From: Casuarius casuarius
Taxonomy: Eukaryota > Chordata > Aves > Casuariiformes > Casuariidae
Assembly: GCA_003342895.1 (NCBI GenBank)
Contig: PTFA01000020.1
Span: forward strand, 6,899,644 to 6,963,643
Direction: 5' to 3'
DNA: 64,000 nucleotides
The notes beneath the pieces were generated by a model that saw only the letters and a list, made by a program, of their open reading frames with translations, did no database searches and had not been told where the DNA came from. The position numbers and the translations under genes were made by a program. Positions within the stretch are counted from its first letter, which is position 1. The number at the start of each line of letters is the position of its first letter. This document shows positions 38,982-48,899 of the stretch, piece after piece.

Positions 38982-40023
38982 AGTCAACTTAAGATAAAAG
39001 AAGGTTAGCATACTACAATTCAGCATTAGTGCTGCTATTTGTAAGGTGATGTCATTAAATGCGCATGCTGCTTTCTAAGATTTAACCCTTGCTAGCTGCT
39101 GAAGCCACATTTGGTAGATGCAGAAGGAGGAAGAGCTCCATGCTCCATTATGCATTAGTGCACCTGTATAGGTGACTCCTCAAAATACCAGGTTGTATTT
39201 CGGATCAAAAACAGATATGAGCTGAAACAGATTCCTCCTGCAGTGTCACCAGTCTAAAGTGCTGCTGAAGTAGGAGAACACAGATGTTTAAACATCTCTG
39301 CTCCAAATTATAGGGGTGAGTTCTCTCCATTTCCACTCCCCCCTTTTCTCGTGCAAGAGATGAAAAGCTGCGAGGGAGAGGAAAGATCATTGGTCTGTTT
39401 CAAACAGAAGCTAAAACTTTGGGAGAACATTTAACAGTCGATTCTAAAAACATTTTCATTTCCTCTTGATGAATTTTTTAAAAGGGAAGGGGAAAATTAT
39501 ATATTTTGTCCATTTCCAAATCTTTCTGCGGGGAACATTTACCCTTGAATCAGCCCAAATGATTACATGTTTGTACAAAACCACCACCCTAGAGGGACAC
39601 AGTTCTTCTAGTTCTATAACACACTACAGAAAGGATAAAATAAAAACCAAATTGTCATACTGTCTCCCTTCTCAACTTCTCCTCCATGCACGAACCAGCG
39701 TAAAGAACCAATAAATTCAAACACTTGGTTTACATGGATGCAACCAATTATTTGAGAATTTAGTCTCTCGTTTTACAAACAGTTCAAAATTTTTGAGTAT
39801 AACTTCTCACCCGCTTAAACAAAACAAGCAAATATTTATCCAAATATCCATTGGAAACCTCTCAGGGCTGCTTTTCAATGTGAACATTTTTTAAAACTGA
39901 TTTTAAGTGCTATTACATGGTCCCACAATACAAATTTCAATGATTTAACTAGAAGTTGGACATTTTAATTTCTAAGAAAATTACTGATACTCCTTCCTGT
40001 TAATTTTACTATCTCTTCCTCCT

Positions 40024-40026
<3 letters not shown>

Positions 40027-40054
<28 letters not shown>
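40027..40054 (+). repeat. T28 homopolymer (A28 on the minus strand)
   Basis: Twenty-eight consecutive T bases preceded by a pyrimidine-rich stretch (ctatctcttcctcctgac). If it were the poly(A) tail of a minus-strand retrocopy, the body would lie just above 40055, but nothing recognisable is there. Confidence 0.95.
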
Positions 40055-41060
40055 GTCTTGAAGAAAAAAGACAAGAGCCCCTTACAAAACAGAAGACAAG
40101 AAAACACCACAAACTAGTATCAGGACCTTTCCAACATTACGATTTGCACACCAATTCCATCCTAATGCAATTGACTTTAAGTCCTAGCCAGTAGCTAACA
40201 GTAAACAAAACCAAAAATACCCTGAAACAAACATATCCCTTTGACAGAAATGCTGTATTGTCACAGCAAAGAGGGCAGTGATGTATTTTACAAATTATGA
40301 CAAAAGTACTCTTTATATAACGAACTGATTTTATGCTAAAACTGTATACAGGCACTAATGTGATGTACATGGCAATCCAAGGAATTGCCTGTTTATATAA
40401 AAATATTAAACATGTTTCCTCCTGCAGATGTTCCCCAGCTTGTTACCAAAGATGCATACTCTCAGGACTTCATTATTCATTATCATTCATTTAAAATGGA
40501 ATCAAGATCTTTGTATTTGATTTCCAGCATTCAATTTCTATTGATAAGAGAGGCAACTGTACCACAATCAGTCTGAGGGCACTTTCACCTCCAGTTTCCA
40601 CACAGTATGTGATCAGAACAACACCAGACCATAAGATTTAAGGTACTTTGCCCAGTTTTAGCTGCTGAAATTTCACTCATTCCTCATTGCAATCTATGAA
40701 CGGTAATTGGATTGGAAGAATAAAGCAGCTTGAACTCTCGGGCTGCCTTCTGATTTGCAATGGACATGCCAAATTCTGCCTCTAAAATTTCTCCAGCAAC
40801 TTCTACTTTTACTGCTTGTTCTAAACTCAAGAAATGCTACTGCACATATATCCTCACCTATTTCTTTCCCCGAGAACCTGCTCATCCATGAAACCAGCAA
40901 AGATGAGAGAGGGGGCGATTCCATGTACTACCTCATAAAATGGTCACTGAATATCATGCCAAGCAAGAGTGCTGGATGGGGTTGCTGACCAAAAAAAGTA
41001 GGTGCAGGAAAAAATCCTGCCTACTGTTAGTTACCATATGACAGAGCAGAAAAAACAGAA

Positions 41061-41100
41061 AAAAATCATTCCCAAATAGAAAAATTCATTCCCAAATGAA
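41061..41100 (+). repeat. Two-copy 20-bp tandem duplication
   Basis: aaaaatcattcccaaataga followed by aaaattcattcccaaatgaa. Confidence 0.85.
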
Positions 41101-41793
41101 TTTCTCTCTAAAAAGATAATAATGACTTTTAGGCTGCAAAGAGAATACAAAGAGATTACATTTAATGCTCCATTTCTTGCTACCTCTAAATACTGTTTTT
41201 TAGAACTGGTTGCCTGAGTCCCATAAGACAAAGGGAAGAGAAATAAATAATTGCTCAGTACCAAATGCTAAAAGGGAAAACTGAAAAAGCACCAAGATCA
41301 TGTCATTTGTAAACATGTATAACTATTTGTCAGTTAGTAATTTCGTTTTTTATTATTCTGTGGATTTCAATGTATTTTCCTCTTAATAGTTGAAAAAAAT
41401 ACAAGGAATAATCATTGGTCTTTTAGAGGATACTATTTGGTAGCTTTTTGAAAGCTTAAGAAAACATTTTCTTCCTTCTAAGTTACTTCTTCACCATAAC
41501 TTTTCAGAGATAACAAAAAGCAGCACTGCTTTTGGTTAACCGGTTCTCAGTCTGGGCTGGCTGGCTGTGTAAATCCCTGCTGATTTCATTGGTCTTTTCA
41601 AATCGCCTCTGCCATCAAATAGACCACACATCATCTAGGCATGAATGCTCAGACTTGCAGCTCTTCCCCTATATGATTTTGCTCAGTTCCTTGGCAGCAA
41701 GCTCTCAGTTTCTTCTTAACTTTCTCATCATCTTATCTGTATACTTATTTCATTCTAATTTTAAAGGAGTTCAGCATTGCTCATAGACAAGCT

Positions 41794-41888
41794 NNNNNNN
41801 NNNNNNNNNNNNNNNNNNNNNNNNNNNNNNNNNNNNNNNNNNNNNNNNNNNNNNNNNNNNNNNNNNNNNNNNNNNNNNNNNNNNNNNN
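41794..41888. other. Assembly gap (95 N)
   Basis: Unresolved bases directly abutting a (GA)n repeat. The gap may simply hide more of that repeat. The open frames at 41771-41965 and 41777-42076 exist only because N is read through. Confidence 1.

Positions 41889-41922
<34 letters not shown>
41889..41922 (+). repeat. (GA)17 microsatellite at the gap edge
   Basis: Seventeen GA units follow the N run. The 5' end of the repeat is not resolved, so its true length is unknown. Confidence 0.95.
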
Positions 41923-41926
<4 letters not shown>

Positions 41927-41929
41927 GAG

Positions 41930-44900
41930 AATATACTGGCAGTGGTGTGCATGCTTAGCTATCACTCACAATATTCGTGTAGCAAGGGCTCTTTCCTCAA
42001 GCCTGCATTAACAGGTCTCTACACCACAGTAAGCTCTGTTACTCTGCACTTCTTGTGCCAAAATAGCAGATACTAATCAAACTTCAGTATTAAACTAGGC
42101 ATGCTACAAACTGAAAGCACAAATATGCAGTAAGAATAAAGGCCTAGGCACTTTAAAACATTACTTGGCAGATCTGGAAACAGCTGATGATGTTCAAACT
42201 TACATTGAGGTTGCAGATCAAGCTAGCAGAAATCAAAATGAGGATGTTTAGTGATAGAGAGAGAACTGAGCACTAGTCACAAATATGAGAAAGTTACAGT
42301 AAGGCAAAATAAGCAGCTCCCAAGATGATCTGAATTCCAAGGAATCCAAACTTTTCCTGCTTTGTACGCAACAGCTTGTCCAAAGAATCACTACTGCTGA
42401 GATCTGCCCTTCCCTTCCCCTCATGCAAAAACCCATCCTTTGAGGCTGAGGTGGCTTCCCAAGTGGCTGATTAACAGGGAGAACTTAGTCAGGGTGGTGA
42501 GAACTGCCAGAATCAACCCGAGAGCACAGTCCAGCAGCACCGTTGTGCTGCTTCACAGAGGAAGAGGAGACAACTTCCAAGAGTGCAGTGGTGCAGCAAA
42601 AAGCAGAGCTGCTGCTGCTTTTTAAATTAAACAAGACTGAATCTAGAATTCAGCACCTGTTGTGAACAGACTTTCTTGGCAAGATTTTCTTGTTAACAGC
42701 TAGCGCAGTAAAAGGGGAATCCCTGAAGACTGTTCTGCCCCTTTTCATGCTGCGAAGACGCAATAAAGAGGGAACAAAGGGGGTATAGAAACCTTTGCCT
42801 GATTTCAGAAAAATATTTACAATGTTTGTTCTAGAAATAACTAAGCCAGATAAGGATATTTATCCTAAAAATAACTAAGATAAAAAATAATAAAAAACAA
42901 AAATAATACTAAACCATTCAACATCCATTAAGGCAAAATAAAGTAAATTCAGCAAATTGGTTATTTTCATACTGGTGGATTTCTTTAAATAGTAATGAAA
43001 TCATTGCTAAAAAATCCATTGTTATTAAAATAAAAAGTTGGCTCAGCCTACCAAAATTAGATTTGTAAGTTGCTGGTCATTCCCATAATTAAATCTGTGT
43101 CACAAATTTGCAAGAAAAATGGACACTATGACTAATGCATTTACTTGCTGCACTAGTGCTGTCAGGCTGTGTAAATCATTATGCCTGCTAAAACAGAGTA
43201 GATAAGAATTCCATACATTTTCATTAACCAGCAAAGCTTTGTGTATGTGTGAGAAGCTAACTTTTATATACCCTTCTAGATTCAGCTTTCATCTGGAAGG
43301 CAACTTAAATAAAAAAACTACCCTTGGTTTGATTAGCAAAGTGACTGCTCCAAAAATTTAGTAAATGAGTTTCTGAGCAATAAGAACCAGCTCTGTCCCC
43401 TTAGAAAGGGATGGCAAGGTAACACAGCAAAGCTGTACATAAATATATACTTAATTTGGACAAAGGAGATTAATGAACTGATGGGCACCTGGAATGGGGT
43501 CCTTCCCTCAGGCTGACTACGTATCCTAGACGCATGCCTTATTCCATCCTTCAATACAGAAAGCTAAACTAATCCAAAATAGTGTCATAAGACGTCTCAG
43601 TCAACACTTTCATTTTAGGCTGCCCTTTGCTCTGTTTTTCAGGAGCGCAGTGGTTAGTGGAGCAGAGTCCACTGGATCCTCTCTACTCCTCTTAATTTCC
43701 TGTCACCACAGACCTCCAGATTTTGGTCACAGTTCTTTGTTCAAGGGGAAGCTGACGACTGCTCCTTTCAAAGCTATTATTCATAACCCCAAGCTGCCAA
43801 GGAATCAGACAACATTCACTCACATCACAAGCTGGATACTCTCCTGAGCTTCCAGCCCACTGTCTCAAGTGGAAAGGAGATTAATGAGAGGCAGAAAGAG
43901 ATTAGACAATATGGTTTCTAGCCTAGCAGTGCAGAGCATTTTGTGAAGGCATCCTCTCCTTGGTTTTGGGTCCTTTACTCTTCCATGCACACCGCATTGT
44001 AGCCCGACTGCAGACAAAGCATCAAAGTTAGCTCTCAAATGAGCGTGCACCTTCACTTCAGTGCAAGAATGGTCTCAAATACAGGCTATGCCTCAGTGAT
44101 CTTAAAGGCAATGGAGCTGAGCCACCTAGATAAACAAACTGAACAATCACCAGCACAGCATGTTTTGCAGTACCCTACGTATGGCTCCATGCTTCAGACT
44201 TCTACAAGCATTATTTTTCTGTTGCAGCACAACAGAAAGCTCAGGAAGCATGGTAATGCTTAAAATGTTAAGAACCTCAGCAGACACATTTGACATCCCA
44301 GTCCATTTCTTTAGCCTTTAGTTGCAAAAGCTCCTCTCCTACAAGTGGAAGCAGCCACCTCAGTGCTTTTGAACTTAGCAGATCTTAGCATGCATTCGCA
44401 TGCGTTACAGTAGGAACCTTGCTGATAATCAACCACCTGGTATTAGTAAAATGCTATCAGATTTTATTAAAGTCCCATTAAGAGGAAAAACTCAAATCAC
44501 TTTTGTTCCACAATTACTGTAAACCAAACTGTTTAAACAAGGGGAGCAGCTAATGACATTAACTATCCAACTCCGAGCAGTCCTCTGTGGCATGATTCTA
44601 CATATTCTCTTGGTCTGAAATTTATGTAAATTGAATTCAGTTATCGTTAGTTATTACCAGTCTGGCTACAAAAAAAAAAAAACAGTTTTCTGTAACAATT
44701 AATTTTTTAAAACACTTTTAATTAGATCTGGGACATAATTAAACTAAGTATAAGTATGTACAATATCATCCCGTGCATTCTTTTGCCTTCATATTTGCAG
44801 AAATACGGGTTTTGGTGGAGTTTAACAGGAATTACTTTGCGTTTAGTTTACAGTTTTTTAATCTCCTTCCCTATGAGAACACCTTCAACTACTTAATAAA

Positions 44901-47140
44901 AAATATTTCTGCTCATCAAGACATACTCAGCAGTTCTACATTTTCTATACCAGAATGCGTTCTTTACCATCTGAGTAAGCTCATCTCAGTATCACCCTAA
45001 TATTAAGCTGAGACTTTTTCTACAGACATTTTGCTTTGCAGTTTAACTTCTCAAAGATCACTTCCTGTTCTTGGGGGGAAAAAAAAAAAGAAGAAAAAAA
45101 TAGAAGCACAATACATCTACATCTTTCAGCCCTTTTAAATCAGCTTGTTTTACACTATCACACACAGGCACTGGCCCCACAGGGCATAGTCTGAAAGCAG
45201 ATGACAACATACTGTCCTCCTGGCTTTGTCACGGCTACACACAAGCGCAGCAATCTGCCTATGTGCTACACTTTGCAGGATTAGGGAAATAAGAAAAAAA
45301 TCTAGCCTTGCCAATAGTCCAATCCTTCCAAATGGTCTCTACGACATATATATGCTTTTCAGTACACAGATATATAAATACATCTTGGACGAGGCACAGA
45401 CAGAAAACACATCAGACACTAATAAGAAAAATGTGAATGCTATTTAGCTTCACTATGAAGTAAAGACATAGGAAATAGCATCTCCACATATGGCCAAGCC
45501 GGCAAGTTAGGCACCGATATAAACTGATTGATTACCAAAGATATCAACCACCCAGAAGGTCCCATCATCTTTTCAGAAATAGGCCAATTATTTTCATATT
45601 TTACAAGGGAATAGATTTGACTTCAGATATATGTATTTTTTAATGCTTTTCCACTTGTTCAAAGAAAACTTATGTAATAAGGCCCAGAGTCTGACCGCTT
45701 GCTAGTAACAGTCAGGAGCCCCTCGAATAAAGGCCACATGGACCTATACCACCGGTGAAAGACTGAACTCTGGCTACATATTACAGCCCTTGCCCTACAG
45801 TCACTCCACTGCATTCTCAGTCCCAAGGCTCGTTTTATTAACACCATGTTTGGAAAAGTTTAAAAAAGCAAAGCTTTAAATAAATATATTTATGATTTAT
45901 TTCATGTCATATAAACATACTCTCCCTATACAATCATGATTTCAAACTATGCTAATGCAGTGAGACTAAAATGTTTGTATATTTGTGACTCACTAGTGGC
46001 CACTTTCTTTAATTTTATTTAAAAAAAATTAGCTGGTCCTCTGGCTTGATTTTAGCTGATCTTCACTATTTTTGAAAAAAATCTTTCCTGGGAATTTCCT
46101 TAAGAATATTTATCACACTGACTCCCCAAGACTCAAAAAAAATCTGAAGTCAATAAAGTGTGAAACAAGATAATTCTACATAAATGAAACTTTCCAATGA
46201 CAGAACTAAGATCGAAACCAAAGTCTTTAAGTCAGTAGTATTATACGAACACAGAAACAAGTTCAGCTTCTTCAACTGTGATTTCTTCAAACAGTTTCAA
46301 TTAGGTTCTAGAAATTAAAATACGTATATGCTGCTTTACTAGGACCCAGCGCCGTTGTCAGATGCTCTGGGGCCGATGTTCTTATTTGAAGTCAAAAGCC
46401 ATTCTCCTAATGACAGCTGAACTGAGGCCTCTGGGTATTCAAGGAAACCCCCTAAACCGAAAGCTAGGGACAGCGGCAAAACTAGAGCTTGTGCAGAGCA
46501 ACAAGAGGAAACACCAAGCACACACAAAGACTTAAAAATTAGTTTAACATTGGAATTCCCTAATTTGAGGGAGAAAGTGCTTTTTTAATCATTGGAGGAA
46601 GACATTGTAAGAGACAAACAGGAACAAGCATTTGGGAACTGATATTTTTAACATGTGAATGGTTATCTATATCCACAAAATGTATAAATACCTAAAAAGT
46701 GGGGGGGAGACAGAGAACGCTTTAAAGTATGTCTTCAAAAAAAAGTAGCAGCATAACACAACTTCAAAACAACATGCAACTTTCTCTCTTGGCAGTATAT
46801 ATTTACGTACTTACAATCCCGAGCTCCCAACTTGTCATAATAGATAAGCTTAAAGTAAAATTATTTTGTACCTGTGGTTCTGATTTCAATGTCCTAATTT
46901 ATATTGTTTTGTCATTCATTCATTTTATACATGAGGACTGCAAACATACAAGAGGACTACAAATTAGTCCTCTTTGTGGTGACACAAGATTGGAATTGGA
47001 AAAGCATACTTTTAAATACACACACCCTTTAGCTAAAAAGAACAACTTCAATTATTAACTGAACAAATAAATCAAGGAATCAGTCTCAGTAGTTTGCATA
47101 CATGCAAACTAATTTGTACTTAATATTCATTAATGTCTCT
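41930..47140. other. Intronic DNA, nothing specific recognised
   Basis: AT-rich unique sequence. The stretch 42834-42910 has the direct repeat aaataactaag (42835-42845 and 42869-42879) and the palindromic word aggatatttatcct. No RNA gene, transposon or exon recognised. Confidence 0.5.
46950..46974. repeat. Perfect 9-bp-stem hairpin
   Basis: aagaggact (46950-46958) and agtcctctt (46966-46974) are fully complementary with a 7-nt loop. Confidence 0.7.
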
Positions 47141-47399
47141 CTAAACAACAGATCAATAAAAAGAACGATTCTTCCTTTCTTCATAAATATTAAGTGTTCT
47201 TTACAATGTGTTTTCTGAATCTTTGCAGACGAACACGCCCACAAATATTGTTTTAGCTTTTTAAAGAAACAGTTACATTTTCAGCTGGATTGATTGTTTC
47301 CCCATTTCTATCTATTTCAGTGCGTTCCTCAGAGACAGAGTGGCTTCACTGACAGTGAAATATGCTAAACAAATAACATGTCACAGAGTAAATTAGCAT

Positions 47400-47650
47400 C
47401 TACTCTCTGATCAGCTGGGTCATGTTTTCTTTTCAAAATCCATGGCCTCTTGATAGAAAATAATGAGCATTTGATGGGCCTTATTAGAAAAATCAATATA
47501 TTGATGCCCATGTCTGAAATATCTGCATAATAATAGATTCTGTTAACCCATTAAGGAGAAAATTAAGATGTATTTACACATTATTAATTAACCATGATCA
47601 GAGACAGTTTATTCACGATTTTTCTCAAGCATTTAACAAAAAGAAAAGAA
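47400..47650. promoter_or_regulatory. Candidate conserved regulatory sequence near the exon, with an ONECUT-like palindrome
   Basis: The perfect 14-bp palindrome atcaatatattgat (47492-47505) is two facing ATCAATA words, within aaaaatcaata, which matches the known ONECUT/HNF6 binding pattern. Around it lie attaattaacc, tgataatag-type and gttaaccc words and no low-complexity sequence. Similar words occur at about 47153 (gatcaataaaaa) and 48221 (ctattgattgaaa). It lies about 325-340 bases downstream of the exon in the gene's direction. Regulatory function is inferred only. Confidence 0.3.
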
Positions 47651-47796
47651 ATTGTAGTATCTGTATTTAACAAAACGGTGAAATAAACTGAAAGATTACT
47701 CAAATTTTTACCAGCTTAACTGCACAATTCCAATAACATTAATGTTAAAAATACAAATATAACAATAGCAATGTTAAAAATGACAATATTATTAAA

Positions 47797-47804
47797 GCAC
47801 TTAC
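47797..47804 (-). other. Second, downstream donor-like site (gtaagtgc)
   Basis: The minus strand reads tactaa|gtaagtgc 25 nt after the main donor. The intronic part matches the consensus; the exonic side (CTAA) is weaker than at the main donor. Its use would lengthen the exon from 39 to 64 nt and shift the frame. Whether it is used cannot be told from sequence. Confidence 0.4.
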
Positions 47805-47820
47805 TTAGTATAAATATTGC

Positions 47821-47829
47821 GTTACTTAC
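47821..47829 (-). other. SLC10A7: Splice donor of the SLC10A7 exon
   Basis: The minus strand reads TTTTTG|gtaagtaac, a full match to the gtaagt consensus, directly after the last codon of the exon. A second gtaagt sits 25 nt further downstream (see 47797-47804). Confidence 0.93.
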
Positions 47830-47868
47830 CAAAAAACTTCCAAAAGCTGAATTAAATATAGCAGCTGC
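47830..47868 (-). CDS. SLC10A7: SLC10A7 internal coding exon (39 bp, codons equivalent to human 133-145)
   Basis: Seen: read on the minus strand, these 39 bases translate in phase 0 to AAAIFNSAFGSFL. An AG acceptor behind a pyrimidine-rich tract precedes them and gtaagtaac follows. Known: human SLC10A7 (340 residues, ten predicted membrane segments, SBF-like fold) contains this peptide, preceded by ...KAVGGNE and followed by GIVITP.... All 13 residues match from memory. The protein sits in Golgi/secretory or plasma membranes; its loss disturbs glycosaminoglycan synthesis and calcium handling and causes a skeletal dysplasia with enamel defects in people. The stretch belongs to the conserved core just after the GGNE motif, inside a membrane segment. 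The exon is very short and a multiple of three, so skipping it would delete 13 residues without a frameshift. Exon number was not assigned. No other exon of the gene was found in the window. Confidence 0.95.
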
Positions 47869-47890
47869 CTGAAGAGAGAAAAGATAAATA
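47869..47890 (-). other. SLC10A7: Splice acceptor and pyrimidine tract of the SLC10A7 exon
   Basis: The minus strand reads tttatcttttctctcttcag immediately before the exon: a nearly pure pyrimidine tract ending in cag. Slightly further upstream, ttggtgat and ctatcttacc offer possible branch regions; neither is a clear consensus. Confidence 0.92.
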
Positions 47891-48169
47891 TCACCAATGG
47901 TAAGATAGCTATAGTACAGGAATAAAATGTTGTTCCTTGGCCCAACAAGCTATTAGATCCTCCAAATACACACATACACAGAAACCGCTAGGCAAAGTTA
48001 GCCACTGCTTAAAAAATTGCCAGTGGTCTGTAACTTACGAAGACTGATAGGTTCTGGTTTATGAATTCATAAATAATGTGCTGAAGCAGACAAAAGCAGA
48101 GGGGGAAGAAAAATCCTTGCCGGCAAACTTAAAAGCAGTATCTACGAGAACCAGAATCACACAGAACCT

Positions 48170-48350
48170 TGGTCTCTGATTTTGCTCTAATTCGCTGGGA
48201 AGGCTTTTACATATTGACCTATTGATTGAAATAAATACAGTCTGACTGAACTAAACCAGTGCATTTTCATAGGCTTTTAATGGCTTTTTAAATGGAATAT
48301 TAATCAGGCAAGCAAACTGATTTAATTGTTCATAACAAGCAAGTATTGAC
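48170..48350. promoter_or_regulatory. Candidate conserved non-coding sequence upstream of the exon
   Basis: Compact, repeat-free AT-rich sequence with homeodomain/ONECUT-like words (tctaattcgctgg, cctattgattgaaa, atattaatcaggc). It looks like conserved intronic DNA, but this is a judgement of texture, not a measured conservation. Confidence 0.25.
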
Positions 48351-48899
48351 AAATTCAGAAGTTTCTGTAATTTGACCAGCAAATTTCAAATATGAATAAC
48401 AAAAATAACAGCAAAATTATGAGGCCAAAAATGTCTAATCATTACTTTTTACTCCATAGTCTTTTAAAATAAGAAAATAAACAATTTTGGTAATGACTTT
48501 AAAAGCCTTTGTGCTTACCTAAGTATCCAGGAAATAAAAGGTAGTAGTATTATTTCTTAACATTAACTCATTAAATTCCAGGAAGTTAAAACTTGAGTCT
48601 TGAAAAGCTTCCCCCAATTACCAAGAAAGAATAGAAACTCTTGTTTGGCAGCCAGTCTGATGATGAAAAGCCGCAAGGCAAAGGTAAGAGGAAAGGGGGG
48701 AGGGAAATCTACCATTTACATGAAGATCTAGAGCAAAGTCAAATTAATCACCCTGGACATTTTCAGCCACAGATTAATAACAAGTGGATGATAGTGAGTT
48801 TAGCAAGTTTGAATAAAGTCCAAATTCAGGGTGGGAGCCGTAGCTGAACCTGCCTTCTGCTCCATAAGAGGATGCAATGAGAGTGAATGGGTAATGAGA

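Larger units (their letters stand above)
32550..40020. other. Intronic DNA, only small repeats recognised
   Basis: Mostly AT-rich unique sequence. Small tandem duplications occur at 37562-37593 and 38813-38842 and a C11 run at 38971-38981. On the minus strand at about 34250-34310 there is a long pyrimidine tract ending cacacag, and a gtaatg donor follows 14 nt later; this is not accepted as an exon. Confidence 0.55.
1..47829 (-). other. SLC10A7: SLC10A7 intron downstream of the exon (incomplete at the window edge)
   Basis: Everything below the exon reads as intron of the minus-strand gene. I searched the minus strand for the downstream protein segments (GIVITP, PLIIGQ, DWLERKKPP, DTFSNPNIDLD, FTPADTVA, STHKSLTLG, IYHPAQ) and found no match, so the next exon should lie beyond coordinate 1. 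The content is AT-rich unique sequence with the short repeats, GC patches and hairpins listed separately. A small independent gene nested here cannot be excluded, but no recognisable protein was seen on either strand. Confidence 0.8.

Noticed and set aside
41777..42076. Open frames spanning the N gap (ERERER / SLSLSL peptides)
   Set aside because: They exist only because unknown bases and a GA repeat contain no stop codon.
46339..46527. Minus-strand peptide with GEWLL resembling the NEWLLKG segment of SLC10A7
   Set aside because: The following residues do not match, and it lies downstream of the exon, whereas that segment must lie upstream.
47715..47740. GIVQLSW on the minus strand just after the exon, resembling the expected next residues GIVITP
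   Set aside because: It diverges after three residues, hits a stop and has no acceptor.
48641..48847. Plus-strand frame FGSQSDDEKPQGKGKRKGG followed by a gtaag donor-like word
   Set aside because: No ATG at the start, no acceptor and no recognised protein; it lies antisense to SLC10A7.
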